NCBI GenBank assembly: GCA_917880885.1
Contig: OU862931.1
Location: 13,155,337 to 13,219,336 of the forward strand
DNA from: Limnephilus marmoratus
Taxonomy: Eukaryota > Arthropoda > Insecta > Trichoptera > Limnephilidae
Reading direction: 5' to 3'
Length of the DNA stretch: 64,000 nucleotides
The notes under the pieces were generated by a model. It did no database searches, was not told the origin of the DNA, and saw only the letters and a list, made by a program, of their open reading frames with translations. Positions 20,408 to 31,324 of this stretch are shown here, piece after piece (the first letter of the stretch is position 1; the number at the start of each line of letters is the position of its first letter). A program made the position numbers and the translations under genes.

Positions 20408-22244
20408 ACATATACTCCTTTACCTGACTATTAAATTACTAAATTCCTTTCCACAAAAAGACGTTCCATACAGATTTTTTTCTCAAGGCCTTTCTTGTGG
20501 AATTAAATATAAAAAAAACATGATCCGATTTAAGCATTTAATTTTCTTGCCTATTACATGTCATTTTATGGCAGATTCGATTTAATTTTTCATCCACTTA
20601 CGCGCCATTGATTTGCTTTGTGAATTCATCGGTTTGCGGTACTAATTTTTGAGTTCTACTCTTTTTAAACGTCCAAACCTTTCAATTTCCTGTCCTTAAT
20701 CTTAAAATTGTATTATGGGAAGCCTCTAGAACTAAAGCATTTTTAAACGTCCACTTCCTAACAAAAAAATATGTTCTACGGAATAGGGTTGTAAGCCCTT
20801 AGCCAAGCCCTCTTCTTTACCCAGGTATGAATAGTACCTATTTGAATCGGTACTTGAAAATAAATTCCCTACTTACCTTAATAATGGCGTAGTTCATTGT
20901 ATTTTTTTAATACGTCTTTTGAATATATAGGTTTTAAAAAGCAGCTCAGTGATATGAAAAGTCGAGCTCAGCATTAAGACAAACATGGCAGTGTTTAAAA
21001 CGGTATACCGCCCGACGCTCACTTAAGCTGAAGTCACAAGGTTCACTCGGAAGAAGGTTTACTCGATGCAATGTTCCATTCTCGTTTCACCGAGTGTTCA
21101 CACGGTTCCTTCGAAGGAAGAGTTCACTCGACATTCTCGCTACGAAGTCGTCGAGAGTTGGAATTCGTCCGGCGCTGACGGCTAAGTTCGGAAATATTTA
21201 CGATTTCAATTGACATTTCCGATAACGTCGAACTAAATTACGAGAAATTGGCGATTCTTGTAAACAGTAAATAAATTTCAGCACCATAAAATGAACATAT
21301 GGTTAAATAATAACCTGAAAACTGATATCTACCTGTATTTTTGCACCATGAAAATATTTTTATTCCAAAATAGGCCTCGGCTTGCAATAAAATCCATTTA
21401 AATGGAATATTTATTAACGTATTCAAAAACTAAAAACTGTTTTGGAAAGGTGATGAAATATGCTTTCAAAATTTATTATTAGAAATAACCACGTAATTTT
21501 TTAAATAGAATAATTTTTAATGTAAACTTTTAAAAGTTTAAAAAATGGCTCTACTTGCTTTTATTCTAACTAAAATTACTGGTAATAAAAAAAATATAAA
21601 AACACACACTTATTTTGTTAGACAAATAAATTATAAACGTTTCTGTCACCTCACTTTTTTGTCGTTTCATATAAAAATAATTCATAAAAAATTCACAATG
21701 TTTCATAATTTTTTTTTCAAATTCGATCAGAAACTTTGGTTCCATAGAAGTGAACATTCGTATTCTTTTGTGGTTAATTGTTATATTGAATATATAGAAC
21801 ATTATTTTCTCTTTCCAATACCGTTTAGATCATATTTTTCACTATGATAGTAAGGGAGAAACAACGATTTCAATGAGACGTGTAGGAGTTAAGGAGGAGA
21901 AAAGCGAACTAAAAGGAGCATTTTGACGTTTAAGCCGCTCCGGCTACTCGTCCTCACGCCAGAACATTTCGGCCGACTGATTTGCGAGTGAAAGACTGTT
22001 CACTTGAGTGTTCACACACATCATTCGCGTCACGTGATGTTAAATTCCGGTTGCGAGTGAACAGTGCCGAAGGAAGCATTCCAACATTGTTGGAATGCTT
22101 CATTCGGAACTGTCTCTATTCACTTTCGTGTTCACACGGTTCATTTCGAGGGAAAGAGGCGGAATGAAATCACGAAATGAACGATAAATGAATGGTGTGA
22201 ATGGGCTATTACGGCCACCAGACATGGATGCTAAATGAACGAAC
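20408..22244. other. No gene; recurring GTGTTCACACGGTTC motif
   Basis: The middle is very AT-rich (21231-21850). On both sides the segment GTGTTCACACGGTTC recurs (21097 and 22129, plus a diverged GTGTTCACACACATC at 22010) amid CACTCG/GAGTG motifs. A perfect palindrome GAAGCATTCCAA-CATT-family lies at 22074-22102. It may be a transposon with subterminal repeats. A family B tail scrap is at 20484-20520. Confidence 0.35.
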
Positions 22245-22634
22245 ACGCTCTAGAGTTCAAGCTGCCGAAATGAGGTACTTGAGAGGCAGGGGTTACGAAA
22301 TGGGATAATACAAGAAACTCGACGATCCGAGATGATCTAAACATTGAACCACTGCTACTCTTCGTAGAAAAATCACAAATGAGATGGCTTTGGCGTGTAC
22401 TAAGAATGTCTGATGACCGAATTCCGAGGAAGATACTGAGAGCGATTCCAGAGGGTAGACGTCCAGTGAGCCGCCCCAGACACAGTTGGGCGAGGCAACT
22501 TCAGAAACTGTGTGAGGAGAGGATGGGTCTACCATGGACGGAGGCCGAACAATCAGCACAAGACAGGGATGTACGCCGATGCAATGGGTCCCCGACCCGA
22601 ATAGGATAAGGGGAAGAAGATGATGATGATGAAG
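22245..22634 (+). pseudogene. Non-LTR retrotransposon RT C-terminus with GAT-repeat tail
   Basis: Fragments read RVQAAEMRYLRG, then after a frameshift RDDLNIEPLLLFVEKSQMRW, RMSDDRIPRKILRAIPEGRR and RPRHSWARQL, the standard tail of arthropod endonuclease/RT elements. A stop follows near 22607 and the element ends in GATGATGATGATGA (22617-22634), a typical 3' microsatellite. It is 5'-truncated with at least one frameshift. Confidence 0.8.
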
Positions 22635-22967
22635 TTTTAAAAATCTGTCTAATTTACCCACAGTGCTTGGCCATTTGTGGCAATTCCTCCTTGTGTATGT
22701 TCTGTCAATGGCAGTCGCGTTACAATATAATATGTACGTACGAGTGGCATACATACATGATGCTATCATCCGTACTATTTCTGTAAGCATTTTGGAATTT
22801 GCATAATGCGGCAGTAAAGGAACGAACTTTTCCAGAACAAAAAATCTCAACCTCCCCTACTAGATTCCACGCTGTTGTTAGCGAGTACGAATTAAGGGTA
22901 AATTTTAAAAGTGAAAATGGGGTAAATTTAGAACAAAGAGGGTAGAAGAAATGGTTTCATGACTAAA

Positions 22968-23137
22968 CAGAACAGTGACAAAACAAAACACTTTTAAAAA
23001 GTAATACAAGGTCGAGTGATGTAAAAAACTAGCCTAAAAATCTAACCTACCCTATCTGTCTAACCTAACCAAATAAACTTTTTTTTTTTTCACTTTTTAT
23101 AATTTTACAAAAGTGTTCTGTTGTGTCACTGTTCTTT
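22968..23137. repeat. Small foldback element
   Basis: The left arm GAACAGTGACAAAACAAAAC continues into ACACTTTT, and the right arm is its inverse (AAAAGTGTTCTGTTGTGTCA then CTGTTC at 23109-23137). The interior carries CTAACCTAACC-like pieces and a T run. Confidence 0.65.
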
Positions 23138-23181
23138 ATTTTCCGGGAAAATAAAAACACGGAGTACCTACGCAATGGTAT

Positions 23182-24044
23182 TGTGGCGGCCACTTGTGCC
23201 GAATTAATTACTCCGCCACTGGACTCTAGGCGAACGCACTAGAAACACATCTACAAAGTATCTACAGCCAGGTACCGCGCGCCCGCTGGCACATGTCTAC
23301 CTACCGAGAAATAATTCCGCCACCTGCGCGAAAGAGCTAGAACGTCTGGCTGTACCAAACAAGTGCCCACAGAAAGTTCGAGCGATTTCTCACCTTTGCG
23401 TGAATTCACCGCATTACCTACTGCGAGACTAATTACTTGCCACGGGTATATAAGCCGCGCTCGCTTGCTCGGAGCCAGTCAGTACTTACTTTCCATTCAT
23501 CGATAAAGGAACACAGTCCGAGCAGTGCAGTAACTGCGCCCGGCACGGGCCCGCGCAGTTAGTTGTGATACAACACATATCCAGCGTGACCCAGGAACAT
23601 TCCAGCACCTTCGAGGAACTTCTCCAACTACCATCTCGACATGAGATGGCAATCAGCATCCTGCAACGAGCAGCAACCAGCACCTGGCAACGCGCCAGCA
23701 TCCTCATCGCCTCACAAGGTTCCTTCCTGCGTCACGTGTGTGCTCCGACCCACTGGACACACAGCCGCCATATCTCGTCAACGCGACGACGGCCATCGCC
23801 TGGACCAAGGTCACGTCTATACCGCCACGGTGTAGGGCAACACGCCGGCTTCCTGAAGACCTGTGATCTTCACCGCCGTAGTGTTCTGACCTTCATCTTC
23901 ATATCATCGCGCAGCAGCATCACTACTGTCACTCCGCTCCCGCTTCGCATCGACCTCCGCTACGTAGCGCATCAATAAAGACTGACTCACACATCGACTG
24001 CACGCCTTTCATTTCTCTCTATCGATCAGGACCACTCCCTCAAC
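23182..24044 (+). mobile_element. Solo or truncated Gypsy-type LTR
   Basis: GC-rich ~860-bp sequence beginning TGTGGCGGCC. It has a TATATAAG box at 23447-23454, a CAGT start-like region about 25 bases on, AATAAA at 23974-23979, and ends just before a TGG primer binding site. No gag follows and no second LTR is in the window. The long frames inside (for example 23565-23978) are not protein-like. Confidence 0.65.
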
Positions 24045-24060
24045 TGGTGACCCCGACGTG
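24045..24060 (+). promoter_or_regulatory. tRNA primer binding site TGGTGACCCCGACGTG
   Basis: TGGTGACCCCGACGTG immediately follows the LTR. TGG complements the CCA of a tRNA, and this form is used by several insect Gypsy elements. It shows that at least the LTR-leader junction of a second retrotransposon is present. Confidence 0.7.
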
Positions 24061-24966
24061 ATCACGTCGCGCTCCCGCAGTATTACAGCCTCACTCTCAT
24101 CCACTTAAGTTCTTGCGTACAATTATGAAAGTGTGTGGTTGATAATTCTTTCCAAAGCATTTCGTCTTTTTCATTTTAAATTGCTGGAAACAAAATAACA
24201 TTAGGCAGATAGTTTGTTCAATTTAGTAGGAATAAGTTTTTGCTTATATTTTGAAAATTATAGGATTTTCAAAGGTATTAACATAGATATATACTGTCGA
24301 GAAATAAAGCTAAACGGGAGAACGAAAACAAACCTACTTATATTTATTATTTTTGTGAGTTACTATTGGACGCCCGAGAAAGTCATGGCACGATCAAGTT
24401 AATCGGATACTTGAGTCGGGACATGTCAAGAGTCAGAATAAGAAGAGTATGTATTACTGTGAATGAGGCAAATAGTGTGTGCTAAGACCGAGTTGTTTCT
24501 GGGGTCTTATTGGGTCCGTCCTCTCTGCCTACCTGATGGTTAGTTGGTTGGTTAGTTAATGAGCTAGTAGATTTTTAAAAGTGACATTTTTGAAATGTTA
24601 ACAAAAAAAAATAGATGTAAAATATAAATAATGCCGTATAATTTCTCTGAAATGTTTTCGTGGTATTTATACTTCCCTTATCTTTAGAATTATGTTGCGA
24701 ATTATGCTAAATGATTCTGAAAACAAATGAGAAAAAAAATACCAAAAAATCAAATTAGATTCCTCTCCCGCGACCAATCCAAAATAAATATCATGAACAT
24801 CTCAAACACCCTCTTGCCAATCTCCCTTTCATTCCCACCTTGAAAAGCAAGGGTTCCCCATCTACAGGTGGAGATCCTAAATGGGGTGGCGAAGGTTTTT
24901 ATGGAGACGCGCTCGAAATTGTAAAGTAAAAAAATATTATTTTTAAGTATATATTCTGTAAAAATA
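24061..24966. other. No recognisable feature
   Basis: The first ~60 bases may be the leader of the LTR element; the rest is AT-rich with no supportable gene. Confidence 0.4.
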
Positions 24967-25985
24967 ATTGTGAGACAAAACCGGAAATACGTCTTTTACT
25001 CCCAACCGATATACTTGCGATCAGGAGTAAGGCAAGGAGGGTGTATGTCCCCGATCCTGTTTAATGTATACATGGACGAATTATCAAATCGCCTGGACAC
25101 CAGAGCGGGCTGTCGTATCAATAATCTGTGCCTAAATCACATTAGCTATGCGGACGACATGATTCTCCTAGCTCCGTCGATCAAGGGGTTGAGAATATTA
25201 CTAAAAATCTGTGAGGAATACGCAAATAACCACAACATGATGTACAACCCCAAGAAAACGGAGCTAATTGCATTCCACCATGGAAAAAATCCCGAGAAGA
25301 TGCTCCCCGTGCAACTTAATGAGGAAACCATAAGCACATCCACGAATGTAAAATACTTGGGGCACATCTTCACATCATCACTGAAGACCTCTCGGATGGT
25401 GGTGATTTTGAACGAAAGAGGAGAAGTATCATTATTTTGTCAAATATGATTGCCCGAAGATTCTTCCGATGCAGCATTAATGTTAAAAAAACATTATTTA
25501 ATGCATTTGCACTAGCCTGTATACATGTGAAATATGGTGTCAATACCGAGTAAGCTCAATGGAACGTCTCCGGATCCAATATAATGATGCGTGCAGAATC
25601 ATATTTGGATTCAGAAGGTATAGCAGCGCTTTAACAATGTTCACAGATTTAGGACTCCATGGATTCGCCAGTCTGATGAGACACCGGGTCATTGGAGCCA
25701 GGATGCGGCTAATGGCCTCCGACAACACGTTGGTGACCACAGCCTTCCAGCACCAAGCTCCACTCCTGAGTGAGCGATGGGCCCGAGCGCACTCAAGATC
25801 ACGCCCTGCATAATTATTGATTATTTATTTTTGTTATTATTAATTTTTATTACTATTATTTTTTTTTCTATTTATGTTCTTATTTCTTTACTGTGTGAAT
25901 ATATAAATATGTATAACTATATGGGACGTGTGGGAATGCACTATCCTCCCCACATACTGGAATAAAGATTATTATTATTATTAAA
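24967..25985 (+). pseudogene. Non-LTR retrotransposon, RT palm to 3' end
   Basis: The intact part (24970-25449) reads VRQGGCMSPILFNVYMDELS, then the catalytic HISYADDMILLA (YADD near 25147-25158), then MYNPKKTELIAFH and VKYLGHIFTSS, covering RT motifs from the palm to the thumb. Frame changes follow: ARRFFRCSIN, then MERLRIQYNDACRIIFGF and MFTDLGLHGFASLM near 25559-25700. The 3' end is AATAAAG followed by (ATT)n at 25960-25985. It is 5'-truncated with two or more frameshifts and cannot be functional. Confidence 0.85.
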
Positions 25986-26387
25986 TCAAATTTAGACATA
26001 TTTACTCTTTTCCACAAAAAATCATAAATTGATTTCGAAAGACTATTCTTTTATCTAGTAAAGCTATGTTTTAAATTTGGAGAAAATATATTTATTTTTA
26101 TTACAATAAGGTTTTACCCCAGGTCGTTGGCAGATTTGTTGAATTTCAAACAAAATTTTGTATTATACAACATACATTTCAAATCATATAATCAATCATG
26201 CAGTAAAATAAATCAATAAATTATTTGGAAAAGCTACTTTTCAGAATTTTAATTTTAGTTCAAATAAAATCTTTTAAAAAAAGATTTTATTTGAACTTGT
26301 TTTTTGACGAAAACACTTCAGATACGTTTTTAGTTTTTTCGTTAATTGTTTTTGGGGTGTTATGCCGTGTTGCGCTACCTCCTTCTT

Positions 26388-26433
26388 TGGCCAACGTTTC
26401 GGAAAGCCTTTCAGTATCAATCATCAGAGCAGA
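26388..26433 (-). ncRNA. Hammerhead-like core, family C copy 1, left arm
   Basis: Minus strand: CTGATGA (complement 26421-26427), GAAA (complement 26397-26400), ACGTT cleavage region, helix I GGCC against GCTC. Stem II is weakened by substitutions, so activity is doubtful. Confidence 0.4.
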
Positions 26434-26470
26434 TCCGGCAGATCACACGTCTAACGGATCTGTCGTATCT

Positions 26471-26512
26471 ACCCTGATGATGGATATTGCAAAGCTATCC
26501 GAAACATTGGTT
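26471..26512 (+). ncRNA. Hammerhead-like core, family C copy 1, right arm
   Basis: ACC then CTGATGA (26474-26480), stem II GGATA...TATCC with loop TTGCAAAGC, GAAA at 26501-26504, then CATT and GGT. Helix I ACC:GGT is fully paired and is a compensated version of the GCC:GGC seen in copy 3. Helix III is only two pairs with a mismatch. Confidence 0.55.
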
Positions 26513-26960
26513 AAAGAAGGAGGTAGCGCAACATGGCATAACACCCCAAAATCAAATATCGAAAATACTTTCGTTTGTCTATTTATTTACGGTCTTACAA
26601 AATATTACATTTAAAAAAAAAATTTATATTTTGCTTAGACATTACGGAAAAATTATAAATACCCTTGATCAATAAATAATTACAAAAAGTACATAATTTT
26701 AATAGTTAGATCATTTTTGAATGTAGGTATTTATCAAAGCAAATTTTGAATCAAATAAAACCGATATTGAGTTATTATGTTAAAATGCTGGTATGGAGAA
26801 TAATTTATCTTTCTCATCGGAACCGGCCTGTACAGTCGCAAGAGTATGATCTCAAGACCATCGTTAGACGAAATTTGAAATCTCGGCCGCTGGTTAATGG
26901 CTCTTAATAATTCTATCCAAATGAAGTGATTAGAATTTCGAGAAACGAAATTTGTCATAT

Positions 26961-27640
26961 GTCGTTTAGTCTCAAAAAGTATCTAAATGCGAAACGCAAA
27001 TATTTATTTGAGTTCGAATTTCAATTCGAAATTGTCAATTTATTGGTATTTTTCATTTTTACGTAGCACATTTCAAATTAAGAAACGAAAATTCATTAAA
27101 AGATCCCCAGTGTTGCCATCGTGTGAGATCGTATATCGATTCCTTATTTATTTCCCTTCGAAGTCGGTCTGCCTATCGATGCTGCAAGCGTGCTAGGGCA
27201 ATCGGTTCGTTATCGATACGGGATTGTAAATCGCCCTGTCCTTTGTTTGACTGGCGATATACCTACACAACTTTATTAATTCAACATATGTCATTCTTTC
27301 TCCATAATTACTGGATTATTAATGAACGGAGGCAGATTGTCGAAGATTGCAGGATTGAATTAAATCGGAATTCAGACGTTCTCGTTTGACAGTTTCGTAC
27401 TTACAAATATAATATCTACGAATGTATTACGGCTAATGATCTCATTGCTAAATTAACTCCTTTTTATTGTCAAAAAATACATGCGGACTCCCAACGTATA
27501 TTAAAGTGTGTGTATTTAATATTATTATGATATCTCAGCAAAAATCTCGATGTAAATGGATCTTTAAATGTTCAAAAGAGAAGATTATTAGTTAGTTGTC
27601 ATATTGTAACATTAATGGATTACGATGTTTTTGACAGGTA
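26961..27640. other. No recognisable feature
   Basis: Mostly AT-rich; 27110-27260 is less so. No supportable gene. Confidence 0.4.
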
Positions 27641-27645
27641 TTATA

Positions 27646-28279
27646 GACCGGGAGCCTGGCTACACCAAACCCACGTCATCGAGTACACAGATGAAACTAC
27701 TTTGTAGTGATAATGGACATTTAGTAAGCCTTAAACAAGCTAGTCTGCCGGTGCACCTCTTAGCAGGTTCCACGCAGTCATGGAAATAGTGAGCGATTTT
27801 TGAAGTAAAACTTCTTTACGCACGCTCGACATGGGGGGGGGGTAAGCTGGTGAATGCGTTACGGAAAAGGATATTATATACATTTTATGCGAACGGTAAT
27901 CGATGCGATCCGGTGAGGCGAACGGTCGGGCCTGTCGCACGCTTGACTTGGGGGGATGGGGATGGGGATGGGTATGAAATTAGCAGGTCTGCCAACCGGC
28001 AGCCTGGCACGATCGCACGCAGCCGGTGTTAAATTGGGGTAGAAATTAGTAAATTTTACGTCATCGAGTACACGAATGAAACCAACGAATAACTGTAGTC
28101 TAGATTCTAAACCATCCCATTGAAGAATTTCACTAGTTCTATGACTGCGCGGAATCTGCCAAGAGGTGCGGCACACCAGCTTTTTTAAGGCTTACTAAAT
28201 GTCCATTGTCACTTCAAAGTAGTTTCATCCGTGTACTCGTAAGGTTTGTGACGTAAGGTTTGTGTACCGGCTCCCGGTC
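27646..28279. mobile_element. MITE with ~135-bp terminal inverted repeats, TA flanks
   Basis: The left end GACCGGGAGCC and right end GGCTCCCGGTC are flanked by TA (27644-27645, 28280-28281). The inverted arms continue with GAGTACAC(A/G)GATGAAACTACT and AATGGACATTTAGTAAGCCT. The interior is occupied by a family I copy (about 27797-28064). Tc1/mariner affinity is inferred from the TA duplication. Confidence 0.75.
27797..28064 (+). repeat. Family I repeat nested in the TA-flanked MITE
   Basis: It starts TTGAAGTAAAACTTCTTTA, has GGTAAGCTGGTGAATGCG and GGCGAACGGTCGGGC, and ends near TTTTACGTCA. It matches 58596-58833 and 37750-38270. It carries a G-rich GGGGGGATGGGGATGGGG stretch of its own. Confidence 0.6.
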
Positions 28280-28488
28280 TAAAACTCCTATACCATAGAC
28301 ATTGTGACCGCTACATAGAAAGTACCTCAAGTGTTGCCAGCGTTAAACAATTTCTTTTTTATTACCTTACATTGCTTATCAATATCGGTTCGGTACAAAA
28401 TCGTCGGTTGTCATCCCATGTCGATTCGATATTGTAAAGATAACGATTTCAGTGTGCTAGGACCCCTGGTTTACGAATAAGTCGTGAT

Positions 28489-28807
28489 CAGGGTTGCCAG
28501 GTCTTTTCCAAAAATATACCGAACAGTGAGCAAAAAAAAAATTTCGAGGTGAAATTGGCTGAAAATGGCTTGAAAACGGTCAGCTCGTGCACGAAGCGGC
28601 AACATCGCACGAACTAAGAAGGGATGCTACGCAACATCGATTGCCGATTGCGTCAAACCTGATTTCTGAATCACTTATTAGGGAGAAAAAATAATCAGAA
28701 AAAAAATACCGAACCGCCCATACTTCGGTATTTTGTTATAGCGAACACCGAACACGGTGCTAAAATACCGAACGGTTCGGTAGAATACCGAACACCTGGC
28801 AACCCTG
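28489..28807. mobile_element. hAT-like MITE with perfect 8-bp target duplication
   Basis: The 14-bp TIR CAGGGTTGCCAGGT at the left is matched by ACCTGGCAACCCTG at the right, and the 8-bp duplication GTCGTGAT lies at 28481-28488 and 28808-28815. An 8-bp duplication with a CAGGG terminus is the hAT signature. The 319-bp interior repeats ATACCGAAC several times and has no transposase. Confidence 0.88.
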
Positions 28808-28910
28808 GTCGTGATGGAGGACTTAGCCCGCCGAGGAATCGAACACAGAACGCCTGGGTGGGACCCATACGCGATGTCCACTCAACCACTGACCGGTCAA
28901 ATTTTCTATG
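28808..28910 (-). repeat. SINE G head, interrupted by the hAT-like MITE
   Basis: Minus strand matches 46556-46650: GACCGGTCAGTGGTTGAGTG, CCCACCC(A/G)GGCG, GTTCGATTC and GGCTAAGTCCTCCATCAC. The duplication made by the hAT insertion is SINE sequence. Left of the MITE, 28460-28488 continues a shortened SINE body (GGTTTACGAATAA). Confidence 0.7.
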
Positions 28911-29704
28911 TTAATTAATTACTAATAATTTATTATTTCTCATCTAACTTTTAATTACAATTTAAGCGATTCTTAAAATCTCTTGCACACTGAATATTTA
29001 ATTTTGTTGAGTTTCAAAAAGTTCCTGTGTATATTTTAATTTCTTGAACGTGATTTGGTTTAGTAATTAAATCACTTCAATAATAATTAACACTTTGTTT
29101 CCAGATTTCACTTCATCATAAATCATGACGAAATTATTTTAGTATTACGAGATTCGCTAGAAATAATTGTCAACTGGATGTATTTTCGTAAACAAGCGCA
29201 ACTCTGAATTAATTAATGTTCACTGAGACTTATTTATTAATTTTTTATGAAACTTAATTATTTTACGCATAATTTTTAAATACATGTTTGTATATATATT
29301 ATCATGCTATTACAAAAAATGATTAAAACTTTCAGAGGAGTTGGTTAGCCTTACCGATAATTTTTATTTGTAATTTAGTTATAATTTTTAGACACGTTCA
29401 ACTCCTGTCAATTTCTCCCTAGAAGTAAAGAGATCTGTGCTGGATCTTTCATATGTTCAAAAATGTGCAAAAAACATGGCGCCAACTCTGAAGGAGGGCT
29501 TTGAGTAAATAAAGATGATATTAAAAGTAACTTCAAATAATCCATGAATCATTTTAAAATTACCCATGATATGGTATAAATATTATGCGCTTGCAACACC
29601 CACGAAAAAAGTTGAAAAAAATTATTATTTTTTTTTTACAAATTCCATATATTTAATTCGAATGTAAGGGCGTATAACCAGAGAAAACTAGAAATATATC
29701 ATTT
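28911..29704. other. No recognisable feature
   Basis: Very AT-rich with no supportable gene or repeat. Confidence 0.4.
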
Positions 29705-30370
29705 TTAAATCAGACGTATTAACTCTTTTCCACAAAAAAATATAAATTGATTTCGAAAGATTGTTCTTTTATCTAGTAAACGCATTTTTATATTTTGAGA
29801 AAAAATGTTTATTTCCAGTTTAATAGGGTTACATAGGTCGTTGGCAGATTTGTTAACTTTTCAAAAAAGATTTTGTATTATACAACACCCATTTCAAATC
29901 ATATAATCATACAGTAAAACAAATCAATACATCATCAGGGTAAACGAATGTTTCAGAATTTTAATTTTAGTTAAAATAAAATCATAATAATATATACGTA
30001 CATGTGACGTATATATTTGTCCGTATGTGTATTTATTTGTGCGCTTACAAACTAATATATTTCAGATTTTTTACATTCTTATTTTGCTTAGACATTATTG
30101 AAAAATGATAAATAGTTATGATCAAAAAATAATTACAAAAAGTACATAATTTTAATAGTTTTATCATCACGCCTTTCAGCATTTTGGATGTTGGTATAGA
30201 TTAAAACAAATCTGTAATGAAATAAAATCGATATTGGGTTACAATTTTAAATAACTGGTACGGAGAATAATTAATCTTTCTCATTGGAACCGCCCTGTAC
30301 GATCGTAAGAACATCTTTCGAAGAAATGTGGATTTTCGGCCGCTGGCTGGTTAAACGACCTTAATTTCTC
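29705..30370 (+). repeat. Duplicated unit, copy 2 (empty site)
   Basis: It aligns with 25986-26275 and 26580-26930 with scattered substitutions. Where copy 1 has ~300 bp including the family C palindrome, this copy has only ~40 bp (29990-30030). Confidence 0.8.
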
Positions 30371-31324
30371 TCGCTCGTGCAATGGAACGGAACCGAATTA
30401 AATGTTCTTGGAACATAAAGTACAACTATGAATGTATGACTGATATTGAAACCAAATCTAGGGTGATGGGAAATCGCCTTGCAGCCATCTTAATTGACAA
30501 ACTTAAGAAATGATTTGTATGCAAATTGGTGTAAAATGATTTTTTTATATTACTAATGCAATTATAACGGCTTACGATTTTTTGTGTGTTTGAAGAGACA
30601 GGGATAGTTAACACATATAAATGTGAAAGGGGGGGCGCAATATCGGTATTTTCGGCACAGGGTGCCAACTTTCGTGGATCGGCCACTGAGACAGTAACAT
30701 TAAACGACAAGTACCTATCTCTCTTATTTTCTTCTGTAACTATTTTATTTTTTCGTTTCGGTTTCGGACTAGTTTCGGCAAAAAAAACGGGTTTCGGTTT
30801 CGGCTGCCATCCTGCCAAAACTGAATTCGGGAGGTTTCGCGCTGCGATCGGACATGTTTTTGCTGCGCCCGCGCTCATGATCGTGTCAGGACCTGTTTAT
30901 TAGATCGTTTGATTATGAATACTGATAATAATTATTAGTATTAAAATTATTAATAATTGCAGCTCGATGAAGCTCTTAACAGTTTTTTTTTAGTTTGAGA
31001 AAAAACTCTTTGTATTTTCATACATTAAGTATAATATTATTTGCATAAAAAATATTCGGTTTTTGGTTCCACGTGTTTGTTACAAACGGAAGTGCTGCCA
31101 TCTGTTAATGTTTTCATACTAATACAAGGTAAGCATTTCGTTTGTATTTCCTCTTCGGATATGGCTACAATTATTGAGCAATCAGGGGCATTCCAATGCA
31201 AGGCGAAAACCAATAGCACAGAACACTAGTAATTGATTATTAATAAGGCTGCATTCCACAACCCTTTACACAATAATTATCTTCTCGGATTTCAAACGCT
31301 GCGCGCTACGCTATGCCGCGAATT
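30371..31324. other. No gene; TTTCGG-rich segment
   Basis: 30745-30835 repeats TTTCGGTTTCGG and related words. Both strands are open over ~100-150 codons here (30426-30903), but the frames are low-complexity mirror readings without domains. Confidence 0.35.

Larger units (their letters stand above)
26320..26575. mobile_element. Family C palindromic element, copy 1
   Basis: An imperfect inverted repeat with ~110-bp arms around a variable centre near 26448. Arms begin TTTTGGGGTGTTATGCC, continue with TTGCGCTACCTCCTTCTTT and GGCCAACGTTTCGG, then ATCATCAG. Each arm carries an outward-facing hammerhead-like core. The equivalent site in the duplicate unit (29705-30370) lacks it. Confidence 0.8.
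25986..26960 (+). repeat. Duplicated unit, copy 1 (contains a family C palindrome)
   Basis: 25986-26275 and 26580-26930 align with 29705-29990 and 30030-30360: shared TTTCCACAAAAAAT, GGTCGTTGGCAGATTTGTT, TTTTGCTTAGACATTA, AATAATTACAAAAAGTACAT and GGAGAATAAT segments. The block 26276-26575, including family C copy 1, has no counterpart in the other copy. Confidence 0.8.

Noticed and set aside
22293..22850. 185-codon minus-strand frame
   Set aside because: Mostly antisense to the LINE C-terminus at 22245-22634; composition is not that of a protein family.
23565..23978. 137-codon ORF
   Set aside because: Lies within the LTR at 23182-24044; no domain and high Ser/His/Arg content from GC-rich DNA.
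30426..30903. Overlapping 105- and 150-codon frames on opposite strands
   Set aside because: Mirror readings of TTTCGG-type low complexity; no domain on either strand.
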